NCBI RefSeq assembly: GCF_030811455.1 | Contig: NZ_JAUSQU010000001.1 | Span: forward strand, 9,486,001-9,550,000 | Source: Streptosporangium lutulentum | Lineage (GTDB): Bacteria; Actinomycetota; Actinomycetes; Streptosporangiales; Streptosporangiaceae | Direction of reading: 5' to 3' | DNA: 64,000 nucleotides | Notes under the pieces: model-generated | Databases searched by the model: none | What the model was told of the DNA's origin: nothing | Seen by the model: the letters and a program-made list of their open reading frames with translations, nothing else | Made by a program: the position numbers and the translations under genes | Shown here: positions 25,387 through 33,190 of the stretch, in pieces | Layout: each line of letters opens with the position of its first letter | Numbering within the stretch: position 1 is the first letter of the stretch

Positions 25387-26463
25387 TCAGTTGTGAGCGA
25401 GGAACGACCTCAGCTCTCGCAGGTGCGGGGCGATGTCGATCTCACGGTTCGCCAGCCAGGCGTCGTCGCCGTAGGTGCCGCGGTATCGCTCGCCGCCGTC
25501 GCAGATCAGGGTGACGACACTGCCCTGCTCGCCCGCCTCTCGCATCTCCCGCAGGATCTGTACGGCCGCCGCCACGTTGGTGCCGGTGGATCCGCCGACG
25601 TCGAGACCGGTGACCTCGCGGACCCAGCGCATGGCGGCGATGGACCGGGCGTCGGGGACCTGGATCATGCGGTCGATCACCGAGGGCATGAAGGACGGCT
25701 CGACGCGGGGGCGTCCGATGCCCTCGATGCCCGAGCCCGGGGCGGTGACGGTGTCGTCGCCGGAGCACCAGGAGGGGTAGAAGGCGGAGCCCTCGGGGTC
25801 GACCACGGCCAGGCGGGTGTCGTAACGGCGGTAGCGGATGTAGCGGCCGATGGTGGAGGAGGTGCCGCCGGTGCCGGCGCCGACCACGATCCAGGTGGGC
25901 TCGGGGTGGAGCTCCATCTCCATCTGGCTGAAGATGCTCTCGGCGATGTTGTTGTTGCCGCGCCAGTCGGTGGCCCGCTCGGCGTAGGTGAACTGGTCCA
26001 TGAAGTGGCCGCCGGTCTCGTCGGCCAACCGGCGGGACTCCTCGTAGATCGCGCCGGGATCATCCACGAGGTGACATTTGCCACCGTAGAACTCGATCAG
26101 CGAGATCTTCTCGGGCGAGGTCGATGCGGGCATCACCGCGATGAACGGCAGGTCGAGCAGGCGTGCGAAGTAGGCCTCGCTCACCGCGGTGGAGCCGCTG
26201 GAGGCCTCCACGACCGTGGTGGTGGGGCCGATCCAGCCGTTGGCGAGGCCGTACAGGAAAAGAGAACGCGCGAGCCGGTGTTTGAGTGAACCGGTGGGAT
26301 GGACTGACTCGTCTTTCAAGTAGAGGTTTACCCCCCAGCGCATGGGAAGCGGGAAGACGTGAAGATGGGTGTCGCAGCTCCGGTGGGCATCGGCTTCGAC
26401 TCGGCGGATGGCCTCTGCCACCCAGAGACGGGTCTTGGGGTCGTGTCGGTCCACGTAGTCCAT
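25387..26463 (-). CDS. PLP-dependent cysteine synthase family protein (Cds1-like)
   Basis: 358 aa fold-type II PLP enzyme. The PLP lysine lies in ESVHPTGSLKHRLARSL (Lys about 61); the substrate loop is EASSGSTAVSEAYFARL, and the phosphate-binding glycines are VVGAGTGGTSSTIGRYI. The overall pattern, including GVNLYLKDESVHPTGS and SPEKISLIEFYGGKCHLVDDPG, resembles the mycobacterial cysteine desulfhydrase Cds1 (Rv3684), which releases H2S from cysteine. Cysteine synthase activity remains possible. It is divergent from a SigR-type sigma factor gene with 266 bases between, which suggests a thiol-stress link. Confidence 0.88.
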   Translation of the reverse strand: MDYVDRHDPKTRLWVAEAIRRVEADAHRSCDTHLHVFPLPMRWGVNLYLKDESVHPTGSLKHRLARSLFLYGLANGWIGPTTTVVEASSGSTAVSEAYFARLLDLPFIAVMPASTSPEKISLIEFYGGKCHLVDDPGAIYEESRRLADETGGHFMDQFTYAERATDWRGNNNIAESIFSQMEMELHPEPTWIVVGAGTGGTSSTIGRYIRYRRYDTRLAVVDPEGSAFYPSWCSGDDTVTAPGSGIEGIGRPRVEPSFMPSVIDRMIQVPDARSIAAMRWVREVTGLDVGGSTGTNVAAAVQILREMREAGEQGSVVTLICDGGERYRGTYGDDAWLANREIDIAPHLRELRSFLAHN

Positions 26464-26729
26464 GACCTTAAAGGTATCTCCAAGCGGGGTTATGTGATAA
26501 TAGACACATGTTCGTCCGAATTGCCAGGGCGATGTTACGATACTGAGACTTGTCCGGCTGTAGGGCGTGTCGCACCCGCTATCAGCGCAGCCACCGACGG
26601 ATCCCCTGATCAGGCAGAGCTCTTAACGGCCCCTTTACCAGGTGCCTGCGAGCATGAGACCCGCCATCAGCAGGGGTACGTCGTACCTGTGTCGGACGGC
26701 AATGGGGGGAACAGCGCGAGGGGGATGAC

Positions 26730-27326
26730 ATGATCACGATGACCAAAGAGCAACGCCAGGATTGGTTCGAGCGTGACGTCGTGCCGGTCACCAACCAGCT
26801 CTATGCGTCCGCGATGCGTTTGACCCGTAACTCCGCCGATGCCGAGGACCTTGTCCAGGAGACCGTGGCCAAGGCGTTCACGTCCTACCACCAGTTCCGT
26901 GAGGGCACCAACCTCAAGGCGTGGCTGCACCGGATCCTCACCAACAACTTCATCAACGACTACCGCAAGAAACAGCGGTCGCCCAAGCTCTCGGCCACCG
27001 AGGAGATCGAGGACTGGCAGCTCGCCGCCGCCGAGTCCCACATGTCCACCGGCCTCAAGTCCGCGGAGACCGAGGCGCTTGAGCAACTGCCCGACAGCGC
27101 GGTGATGGACGCCCTGCGTGCCCTGCCGGAGGATTTCCGGGTGGCCGTCTACCTGGCCGACGTCGAGGGCTTCGCCTACAAGGAGATCGCCGAGCGGATG
27201 GGCACCCCCATCGGCACCGTCATGTCCCGCCTGCACCGGGGCCGCCGCCAGCTCCGGGGCATGCTGGAGAGCTACGCCCTGGAAGAGGGCGGGCTCCGTC
27301 TTACTCCCCAGCACCAGGCCGCCTGA
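26730..27326 (+). CDS. ECF sigma factor of the SigR/SigH type
   Basis: 198 aa; ATG at 26730 with gaggggg five bases upstream (an ATG three codons later is possible). Region 2 is MRLTRNSADAEDLVQETVAKAF and NLKAWLHRILTNNFINDYRKK, and region 4 is FAYKEIAERMGTPIGTVMSRLHRGRRQL; these, with EIEDWQLAAAESH between them, match actinobacterial SigR/SigH/SigE (ECF12) proteins. Those respond to disulphide stress under a zinc anti-sigma factor (RsrA). No HxxxCxxC anti-sigma gene follows here; the next gene is convergent. Upstream, an inverted repeat ggtacg-t-cgtacc lies at 26675-26687. Confidence 0.9.
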   Translation: MITMTKEQRQDWFERDVVPVTNQLYASAMRLTRNSADAEDLVQETVAKAFTSYHQFREGTNLKAWLHRILTNNFINDYRKKQRSPKLSATEEIEDWQLAAAESHMSTGLKSAETEALEQLPDSAVMDALRALPEDFRVAVYLADVEGFAYKEIAERMGTPIGTVMSRLHRGRRQLRGMLESYALEEGGLRLTPQHQAA

Positions 27327-27381
27327 CCCTTTCCTTGGACAGGGCCGATCCCCAACCCCTTCTCCCCGTCATCTGATCTTC

Positions 27382-27418
27382 CAGACGGCTCGTGCCTGCC
27401 ACAGGCACGGGCCGTCTG
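27382..27418 (+). terminator. Terminator after the sigma factor gene
   Basis: A 17-bp stem (27382-27398 with 27402-27418, one G-U pair) with a 3-base loop. It lies between the sigma gene and the convergent EamA gene. Confidence 0.8.
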
Positions 27419-27542
27419 ATCACGTGACCTCACGGAACCCGCGGGGCCGTGCTCGGCTGTGCGGGCCGGGGTCCGCCGTACGGAGCCGGGCCTGTCGCGC
27501 GGAGCCATGGGAGCCGGGCATCGGCTCGCGGCCGCCGGATCC

Positions 27543-28382
27543 TCAGCTCGCGGCTATCAGCGCGACCGCGGCGAGGGTGAAGCCGATGCCCACCACCTGG
27601 ACCGTGTTGAGCCGTTCTCCGAGCACGTAACGGGCCAGCAGCAGGGTGCTCGCCGGATAGAGCGAGACCAGGACGGCGACGAGACTCAGCAGGCCGCGCT
27701 GCTGGGCGAACACGAAGAGCACATTGGCGATCATGTCGAGGGCTCCGGCCACGACGATGATGTGGCAGGCGCCGGGTCCCGGACGCAGGGTGCGGCCGGT
27801 GAACAGGGCCAGCAGGGCGATGAGGGTGATCGAGGCCAGGCGCGCGCCGAACAGCGGCCATATGCCACCGCCCTCGGGGGCCTGCGAGATCAGGATGAAG
27901 AAGCCGCCGAAACCGGCGCCCGCGGCGAGCGAGGTCAGGACCGAGCCGTAGCTCCGCCCGGCCGTCGCCGCGGGGGAGGAGCCGCGGCTCACCAGCAGCA
28001 CCGCGAGCAGTGCGAGCACCACGCCGCCCAGCGCGACCGGCTCCGGCCGCTCCCCGGTGGCCAGTCCGAACAGCACCGGCAGAATGGCCGAGGCGGTCGC
28101 GGTGAGAGGGGCGACGACCGACATGACGCCGGTGGCGAGCGCCCGGTAGAACAGCACCAGCGCCACGGAGCCGGACACCCCCGCGGCCATGCCCCAGGCC
28201 AGGGTCTTGATCGTGGGGGTTCCGGGCAGGAACGGCAGCAGCGCGACGACCATGACCAGGCCGGCCGTCTGGGAGAGCACCACCACCGCGAGCACTCGTG
28301 ATCGGCGGGTGGCCAGGCCTCCGAAGAAGTCGGCCGTGCCGTACACCACCGCGCATACCGTTGCCAGCACCACAGCCGTCAT
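27543..28382 (-). CDS. EamA-family (DMT) transporter
   Basis: 279 aa, about ten hydrophobic helices in two repeats of five, the pattern of drug/metabolite transporters. The N-terminal repeat starts AVVYGTADFFGGLATRRS and has LVLFYRALATGVMSVVAPL; the second has VLFVFAQQRGLLSLVAVLVSLYPASTLLLARYVLGE. Substrate is unknown; related carriers export amino acids or metabolites. Divergent from an XRE-cupin regulator that probably controls it. Confidence 0.9.
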   Translation of the reverse strand: MTAVVLATVCAVVYGTADFFGGLATRRSRVLAVVVLSQTAGLVMVVALLPFLPGTPTIKTLAWGMAAGVSGSVALVLFYRALATGVMSVVAPLTATASAILPVLFGLATGERPEPVALGGVVLALLAVLLVSRGSSPAATAGRSYGSVLTSLAAGAGFGGFFILISQAPEGGGIWPLFGARLASITLIALLALFTGRTLRPGPGACHIIVVAGALDMIANVLFVFAQQRGLLSLVAVLVSLYPASTLLLARYVLGERLNTVQVVGIGFTLAAVALIAAS

Positions 28383-28402
28383 CGTTGCCTCGGTTCAATG
28401 AG

Positions 28403-28475
28403 TTGTACTTTCAGTGCAACCTATTACTACACAGAGAGTGCAATGCAATGCAAATCAAGTTCACTACACTGAACT
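28403..28475. promoter_or_regulatory. Divergent operator region, EamA and XRE-cupin genes
   Basis: Two inverted repeats: TTGTACT-ttc-AGTGCAA at 28403-28419 and AGTTCA-ctacac-TGAACT at 28458-28475, the latter ending one base before the regulator ATG. Between them is a direct run of agtgcaatgcaatgcaaat. The placing fits an autoregulated repressor acting on both genes. Confidence 0.5.
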
Positions 28476-28476
28476 C

Positions 28477-29052
28477 ATGGACCCAGAGACGATCACCGCC
28501 GCGGTCGCCAACAACGTGCGGGCTCAGCGGGCGCACCGGCAGATGACGCTCGATGAGCTCGCCGCGCGTTCCGGGGTGAGCAGGGGCATGCTCGTCCAGG
28601 TCGAGCAGGGAAGGACCAATCCGAGCATCAACACGCTCACCCGCATCGCCGACGCGCTCGGGGTGACGGTCGCGCGGATGGTCGAGGTCTCCGACACCCC
28701 CGTGGTCCGGGTGGTCCACTCCACCGATGTGGTCGTCTTCCCGCACGGCAAGGCGAGCACGGCCCGGCTGCTGGTCGGCACGGACGCGCCCGCGATCCTG
28801 GAACTGTGGGACTGGCGGCTGGCCCCGGGCGATCACCACGACGGCGACGCCCACCCCCCGGGCACCCGCGAGATGCTGACCGTGCTGGAGGGGCGGCTCA
28901 CCCTCTCGGTGTACGGCGGCAGCCACGTCCTGGAGGTGGACGACGCCGTCGTGTTCAGCGCGGACCGCCCGCACAAGTACGCCAATCACGGGGACGTCCC
29001 GCTGCGGTTCACGATGGTCGTGACCGAACCCCGGGAGACGCCCGACCGGTAG
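28477..29052 (+). CDS. XRE-family regulator with C-terminal cupin domain
   Basis: 191 aa from the ATG at 28477; a longer frame from 28414 runs through the operator. The HTH (about residues 10-65) contains MTLDELAARSGVSRGMLVQVEQGRTNPS and the cupin (about 95-185) contains GTREMLTVLEGRLTLSVYGG and FSADRPHKYANHG. The class binds a small molecule in the cupin and represses neighbouring genes. There is no Shine-Dalgarno, so the message may be leaderless. The likely target is the divergent EamA transporter. Confidence 0.9.
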   Translation: MDPETITAAVANNVRAQRAHRQMTLDELAARSGVSRGMLVQVEQGRTNPSINTLTRIADALGVTVARMVEVSDTPVVRVVHSTDVVVFPHGKASTARLLVGTDAPAILELWDWRLAPGDHHDGDAHPPGTREMLTVLEGRLTLSVYGGSHVLEVDDAVVFSADRPHKYANHGDVPLRFTMVVTEPRETPDR

Positions 29053-29237
29053 CGCCCCGCGCCGATCCGGCGAGGCCGGGAGGCATCGTCCTCCGGATGC
29101 GGATTTCATCGAATGCGCCGTTCGAATGGCGCGTCGGCACGCCCGTCCGCTGACCGATGTCCCATCCTGTTGGAATGCCAGGCCAAGATCTTGTGGGGGC
29201 AGGCGGCCGAGGACCGTCCCCCGCATCGCTTCCGGGG

Positions 29238-30218
29238 ATGAGCGTGCGGCTGTGGATCGCCGCGGTGTCGCTGCTGTTCGCGGCCGGAGGATGCGCCCCT
29301 CCGGCCGGCCTGGTGACGAACACGGGCGGGCCGGCGGGCGCCGCCCCGACCGGGATCGTGCACGTCGCGACCGAGTCGGATGCGGACGGCTCCACCGCGC
29401 CCCGGCATGGGGCCGGGTCCGTCACGAGGGGGTCCACGGCGATCGACCCCGCCGAGCCCGGACCCGTCCCGCCCGCGGCGGGTGCTCCCCGGCCTGCCAC
29501 GCCGGACGGGGGCCTGCCTGTCCCGTTCCCGCTGCGCCCGCTGGACTGCAGGCGGATCAGATGTGTGGCGCTGACCTTCGACGACGGGCCGGGCCCGTAC
29601 ACCGGGACGTTGCTCGACGTCCTCGCCAGATACCAGGCCAGGGCGACCTTCTTCGTGCTCGGCCGGATGGTGACGAAGGACCACGAGGGCAGCCTTCGCC
29701 GGATGGTGGCGGAGGGACACGAACTGGGCAACCACACCTGGGACCACCGCGATCTCGTCGGGCTGCCGGAAGCCGAGGTCAGCCGTCAGCTACGCCGTAC
29801 CCAGGAGGTCGTCCGCCACGTGACCGGGGTCGAGATGACCCTCATGCGCCCGCCGTACGGTTCCACCGACACCCGGGTGACCGCCGTGAGCCGCCACGAG
29901 GGGCTCGCCCAGGTGCTGTGGAACGTCGACACCGCCGACTGGCGCGACCGCAAGGCCTCGATCGTCACGGAACGCGCGGTGGACATCGAACCGGGTTCCA
30001 TCGTGCTCATGCATGACATCTACCCCTCGACGATCCTGGCCGTTCCCCGGCTGCTGAACGAGCTCGTCGCCAAGGGCTACACGTTCGTGACGCTCTCGGA
30101 GCTGTACGGCGGGCCGCTGACCGGGGGGCCGGTGAGAAGCCTGGACATCCCCGGCGAGGCGATGGCCCGGCTGAAGGCGCTCGACTCTCCGGCTCACGGC
30201 CATCGGGGGCACTCATGA
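29238..30218 (+). CDS. Lipoprotein polysaccharide deacetylase
   Basis: 326 aa from the ATG at 29238, where a signal peptide and lipobox (LLFAAGGCAPP, Cys 19) begin; an upstream in-frame ATG at 29157 would bury the signal. A Pro/Thr-rich linker to about residue 100 leads to the NodB domain: ALTFDDGPGPYT (Asp-Asp motif, about 108-119), ELGNHTWDHRDL (His-box), MRPPYGSTD, VLWNVDTADWRDR and IVLMHDIYPST. It should deacetylate cell-wall glycans or chitin-like sugars outside the membrane. The stand-alone setting gives no substrate. Confidence 0.9.
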   Translation: MSVRLWIAAVSLLFAAGGCAPPAGLVTNTGGPAGAAPTGIVHVATESDADGSTAPRHGAGSVTRGSTAIDPAEPGPVPPAAGAPRPATPDGGLPVPFPLRPLDCRRIRCVALTFDDGPGPYTGTLLDVLARYQARATFFVLGRMVTKDHEGSLRRMVAEGHELGNHTWDHRDLVGLPEAEVSRQLRRTQEVVRHVTGVEMTLMRPPYGSTDTRVTAVSRHEGLAQVLWNVDTADWRDRKASIVTERAVDIEPGSIVLMHDIYPSTILAVPRLLNELVAKGYTFVTLSELYGGPLTGGPVRSLDIPGEAMARLKALDSPAHGHRGHS

Positions 30219-30272
30219 GCCCGGGATCGCCGTCCGTGCGGAGCCCCGCTCCGTGACCGGTCGCGGGGCGGA

Positions 30273-31028
30273 TCAGTGGCGGACGGCACAGAGGAGACGG
30301 TTGTCGCCGCGCTGCCAGAGAGTGCCGACCTCGGTGAAGCCGGCGGCGCGCAGGGCGTCGACGTGCGCGGAGAGCAGGGGAGACTCCGAGCCGTGGTGGT
30401 CGGCGCCCGCGGTGGTGCGCGCGGCGTGGAGTTCGGTGAAGGCGGGGTCGGCGGCGACGGCGTCCCACCACTGACGCCAGTTCTCGGGGCGGTCGCCGGC
30501 GAACGCGCGCTCGGTCTCCCGGTCGTGGACGGCGCGTTCGAGGTGGGCGATGGCCGGCGTGGTGTCGTCGGTCTCCATGTGGTCGCCGTTGAGCAGGAGC
30601 CCGCCCGGCCGCAGCACGGTCGCCAGCTCGGCGTACACCCGCTGAAGATCCGGTCCGGAGATCCAGTGCAGCGCGGTGGTGCTCACCGCGACGTCGGCCG
30701 GCCTGTCCAGCCCCAGGGACTCGGTCCATCCGGGGGTGCGCAGATCGAGCGGGACGAACCTGAGGTGAGGGTAGGCGGCCACGCCGAGGCCGAGCAGCAG
30801 CGGATCCGCGTCGACCGAGATCACCGTCGCCTTGGGCAGCCGCTCCAGGAGGCGGGCGGACAGCGAGCCCGGCCCGCAGCCGAGGTCGACGACCAGCGGA
30901 TCGGGACGGCCCGACGCCTCGACGGCGTCGATCAACGCGGTGAAGCGCTCCTCGCGGTCGGGCAGGTAGCCCTCCTGCTGGCGGTCCCAGCGCGTGATCC
31001 ACTCAAGTGCGGCATCGTGGGTGAGCAC
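30273..31028 (-). CDS. SAM-dependent methyltransferase (class I)
   Basis: 251 aa from the GTG at 31028, which has aaggag seven bases upstream; a longer frame starts at 31070 but includes the ribosome site and half of the operator. Motif I is LVVDLGCGPGSLSARLLERL (about residues 44-63), followed by TVISVDADPLLLGLG and the conserved VAVSTTALHWISGPDLQRVY. This resembles the trans-aconitate-methyltransferase-like branch; the substrate is unknown. Divergent from a CGNR regulator across a 15-bp palindrome. Confidence 0.85.
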   Translation of the reverse strand: MLTHDAALEWITRWDRQQEGYLPDREERFTALIDAVEASGRPDPLVVDLGCGPGSLSARLLERLPKATVISVDADPLLLGLGVAAYPHLRFVPLDLRTPGWTESLGLDRPADVAVSTTALHWISGPDLQRVYAELATVLRPGGLLLNGDHMETDDTTPAIAHLERAVHDRETERAFAGDRPENWRQWWDAVAADPAFTELHAARTTAGADHHGSESPLLSAHVDALRAAGFTEVGTLWQRGDNRLLCAVRH

Positions 31029-31057
31029 AATCGTCTCCTTGTAACTGTCGTTTAAGC

Positions 31058-31072
31058 TTGTGACGGTCACAA
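31058..31072. promoter_or_regulatory. 15-bp palindromic operator, methyltransferase/CGNR
   Basis: TTGTGAC-g-GTCACAA is a perfect palindrome in the 72-bp gap between the two divergent starts, flanked by AT-rich gtttaag and actaaaac. It probably overlaps both promoters and is a likely site for the CGNR protein. Confidence 0.6.
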
Positions 31073-31100
31073 ACTAAAACACGAGGATGTAACTGGTCAA

Positions 31101-31670
31101 GTGGATTTCAACAGTCACGCTGATGTGATCGTCCGGGTGGCGATGGGGTTGGTCAACGAACTGACCCCCGGAGAGAGGCGGGGCAAGGACTTCCCGCCGC
31201 CGCGCGATCTCACCGCCGCCGCCACGGAGGGGCTGCGTACCGGTTACCCGAATCACCGCGAGGTCACCGAGGCGGAGGCCGGGGAACTCAACGAGATCGC
31301 GGAGCGGCTGCGCGTGGTCTTCGCCGCCGTCGCGGCGGGAGACGTCGACGCCGCCGCCCAGCAGGTCAACGCCCTCCTTGAGGAGACCCGCGCCCGGCCG
31401 CTGCTCGACCGGCACGACGGAGAGCCGTGGCACCTGCACTTCCACGGCCCCGGCGGCACCATGGCCGGCGACTGGGCGGCGAGCTGCGCCACCGGGCTCG
31501 CGATCGTGCTGGGGAGCGAGTTCCACGATCGTCTCGGCGTGTGTACGGCGCCGCACTGCGATCGGGTCTACGTGGACGTCTCCCGCAACGGCACCCGCCG
31601 GTTCTGCGGCACCGCCTGCCAGAACCGCGTCAAGACCGCGGCCTTCCGCGCCAGGGGCAAGGCCGGGTGA
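31101..31670 (+). CDS. CGNR zinc-finger (ABATE-domain) protein
   Basis: 189 aa from a GTG. The N-terminal part (MDFNSHADVIVRVAMGLVNELTPG) is the ABATE domain; the C-terminal zinc finger has CTAPHCDRVYVDVSRNGT and FCGTACQNRVKTAAFRAR, here CQNR in place of the usual CGNR. Such proteins are thought to be transcription regulators sensing small molecules. There is no ribosome site before the start, so it may be leaderless. It faces the methyltransferase gene over a palindrome and may repress both. Confidence 0.88.
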   Translation: MDFNSHADVIVRVAMGLVNELTPGERRGKDFPPPRDLTAAATEGLRTGYPNHREVTEAEAGELNEIAERLRVVFAAVAAGDVDAAAQQVNALLEETRARPLLDRHDGEPWHLHFHGPGGTMAGDWAASCATGLAIVLGSEFHDRLGVCTAPHCDRVYVDVSRNGTRRFCGTACQNRVKTAAFRARGKAG

Positions 31671-31758
31671 GGGCCCGGAACGGGCGGCCGATGACCTGAA
31701 TGGCTGAGGCCGTGAACCTTCCAGCCCTGTTCTCCGACTGTTCCGGTGAGGAGGCAGG

Positions 31759-32280
31759 GTGACTGACGAATTGCTGGTGGTCCGCTGCCAGCTCGGTGAG
31801 CGTGAGGCGTTCGCCGAGCTGGTGGGAGTCTGGAACGACCCGGTATGGGCCTACGTGCGGCGAATGATTGGACCCTCGCAGGCCGATGACGTGGCCCAGG
31901 AGGTGTGGCTGGCCGTGGTCCGCGGGCTGCCCCGGCTGAGGGAACCGGGCAGGTTCGCCCCGTGGCTGTTCACGATCGCCCGGCGCGCGGTGGCCAACCG
32001 GCTGCGTGAGGAGTACGGCAGGCCCGAGGTCCTGGTGGAGGAGGAGCGGGCGAGCGCCGATCCGGCCGACGGCCTCGTGGACCGCGCCGAACTGCTCACC
32101 GGGCTGTCGGAGTTGCCGGTCCGCGAGCGGGAGATCCTCGTGCTGTTCCACCTGGAGGATCTCTCCCTGGAGGACTGCGCGGAGGTCTGCGCCATCCCGG
32201 TCGGCACGGTCAAGTCACGCCTCTCCCGCGCACGGCGCATGCTGCGCGACCACCTCACCGAGAAGGGACACCCGAGATGA
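31759..32280 (+). CDS. ECF-type RNA polymerase sigma factor
   Basis: 173 aa from a GTG (aggaggcagg upstream ends in ggcaggGTG). Region 2 includes YVRRMIGPSQADDVAQEVWLAV and APWLFTIARRAVANRLREEYG; region 4 includes LPVREREILVLFHLEDLSLEDC and IPVGTVKSRLSRARRML. The stop overlaps the start of the next gene (atga), so a small membrane protein is made with it. That protein lacks the zinc anti-sigma motif but may still act as the anti-sigma partner. Confidence 0.92.
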   Translation: MTDELLVVRCQLGEREAFAELVGVWNDPVWAYVRRMIGPSQADDVAQEVWLAVVRGLPRLREPGRFAPWLFTIARRAVANRLREEYGRPEVLVEEERASADPADGLVDRAELLTGLSELPVREREILVLFHLEDLSLEDCAEVCAIPVGTVKSRLSRARRMLRDHLTEKGHPR

Positions 32281-32729
32281 ACCCCGACGACCTGATCGGC
32301 AAGCTGTCCGGGCCGCTGTCGCTGCGCAGCCGGATCGGCAACGTCGTGGCGCTGCTCGGAGGACTGGGGGGAGCGCTGTTCATCGGCCTGCTGTGGGCCA
32401 CCGAACCCGCGCTGCCGGGCCGTACGCACCTGGCCTTCGGCGTGCTCGTCGCGCTCGGCCTGGCCTGGGCGGGTTACGGCGTCTGGGCGCTGACCCGCAG
32501 GACGCCGCTGTTCGCCCTCGACCGGGTGATCGCCGCCTGGCTGGCGGTGGTCGCGACGGGCCTGCTCACGGCCGGGACGATCGCGGTCGCGGTCGCCCGG
32601 GGAACCTGGGTGAGCACGGCGGGCGTCCTCGTCGCCGTGACACTGGCCGTCCTGGCCGTGGTGATCCTCATCAGGGCCCGCGCCGCCCGTGCCGCGCTGC
32701 TGCGCCGTAAAGGGGAACTCGGAGGCTGA
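32277..32729 (+). CDS. Four-TM membrane protein coupled to the ECF sigma factor
   Basis: 150 aa, starting inside the sigma factor stop. Four hydrophobic helices (about residues 26-42, 51-70, 84-104 and 110-130), a short cytosolic N-terminus with DLIGKLSGPLSLRSRIGN and a basic C-terminal tail (RAALLRRKGELGG). No family recognised. The overlap with the sigma gene, a usual place for anti-sigma factors, makes a regulatory role plausible but unproven. Confidence 0.8.
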   Translation: MNPDDLIGKLSGPLSLRSRIGNVVALLGGLGGALFIGLLWATEPALPGRTHLAFGVLVALGLAWAGYGVWALTRRTPLFALDRVIAAWLAVVATGLLTAGTIAVAVARGTWVSTAGVLVAVTLAVLAVVILIRARAARAALLRRKGELGG

Positions 32730-32741
32730 CGCCGGCGGGCT

Positions 32742-33098
32742 CTAGCTCGATTCCGGCGGCAGGTGCTCCTGTGCCCAGCGGGAGATCTGCTCAAGCGCCG
32801 GCATGAGAGCCCGGCCGCTCGCGGTGAGCTCGTAGGAGACCGACACCGGAGGCCCCTCGTCGACGGTGCGGGCGATGAGCCCCGCCTTGGTCAGTTCGGA
32901 CAGGCGGTCCGAGAGGACCGAGTCGCTGACTCCTCCGGTCGCGCGTGCGAGCTCGCGGAACCCGGCCGGGCCGTTCCCGAGGTTTCCGAGCACGACGCCG
33001 CTCCACCGCTTGCCGAGGACGACGAAGGCTCGGGTCAGCGCGGCGTCGCCACGCGCGCAGTCACCCGCGTCGGTGTGCTGGGGGGGCTTCGGGGTCAC
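32742..33098 (-). CDS. HxlR-family transcriptional regulator
   Basis: 118 aa from the GTG at 33098; a longer frame from 33191 covers the divergent promoter. The winged HTH shows ALTRAFVVLGKRWSGVVLGNL, GFRELARATGGVSDSVLSDRL and a C-terminal YELTASGRALMPALEQISRW. The HxlR signature Cys is in AGDCARGDAALT, which in relatives senses quinones or electrophiles. Divergent from an NDH2-like flavoprotein that it probably controls. Confidence 0.9.
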   Translation of the reverse strand: MTPKPPQHTDAGDCARGDAALTRAFVVLGKRWSGVVLGNLGNGPAGFRELARATGGVSDSVLSDRLSELTKAGLIARTVDEGPPVSVSYELTASGRALMPALEQISRWAQEHLPPESS

Positions 33099-33190
33099 GA
33101 CAACGATGCTAGCAGAACCACTGTTGCTTTGATTTTCGAAGTGCCTAGTATTATCGTCGCGACAAGTAGATTGCGAGCGAAGGAAAACCA

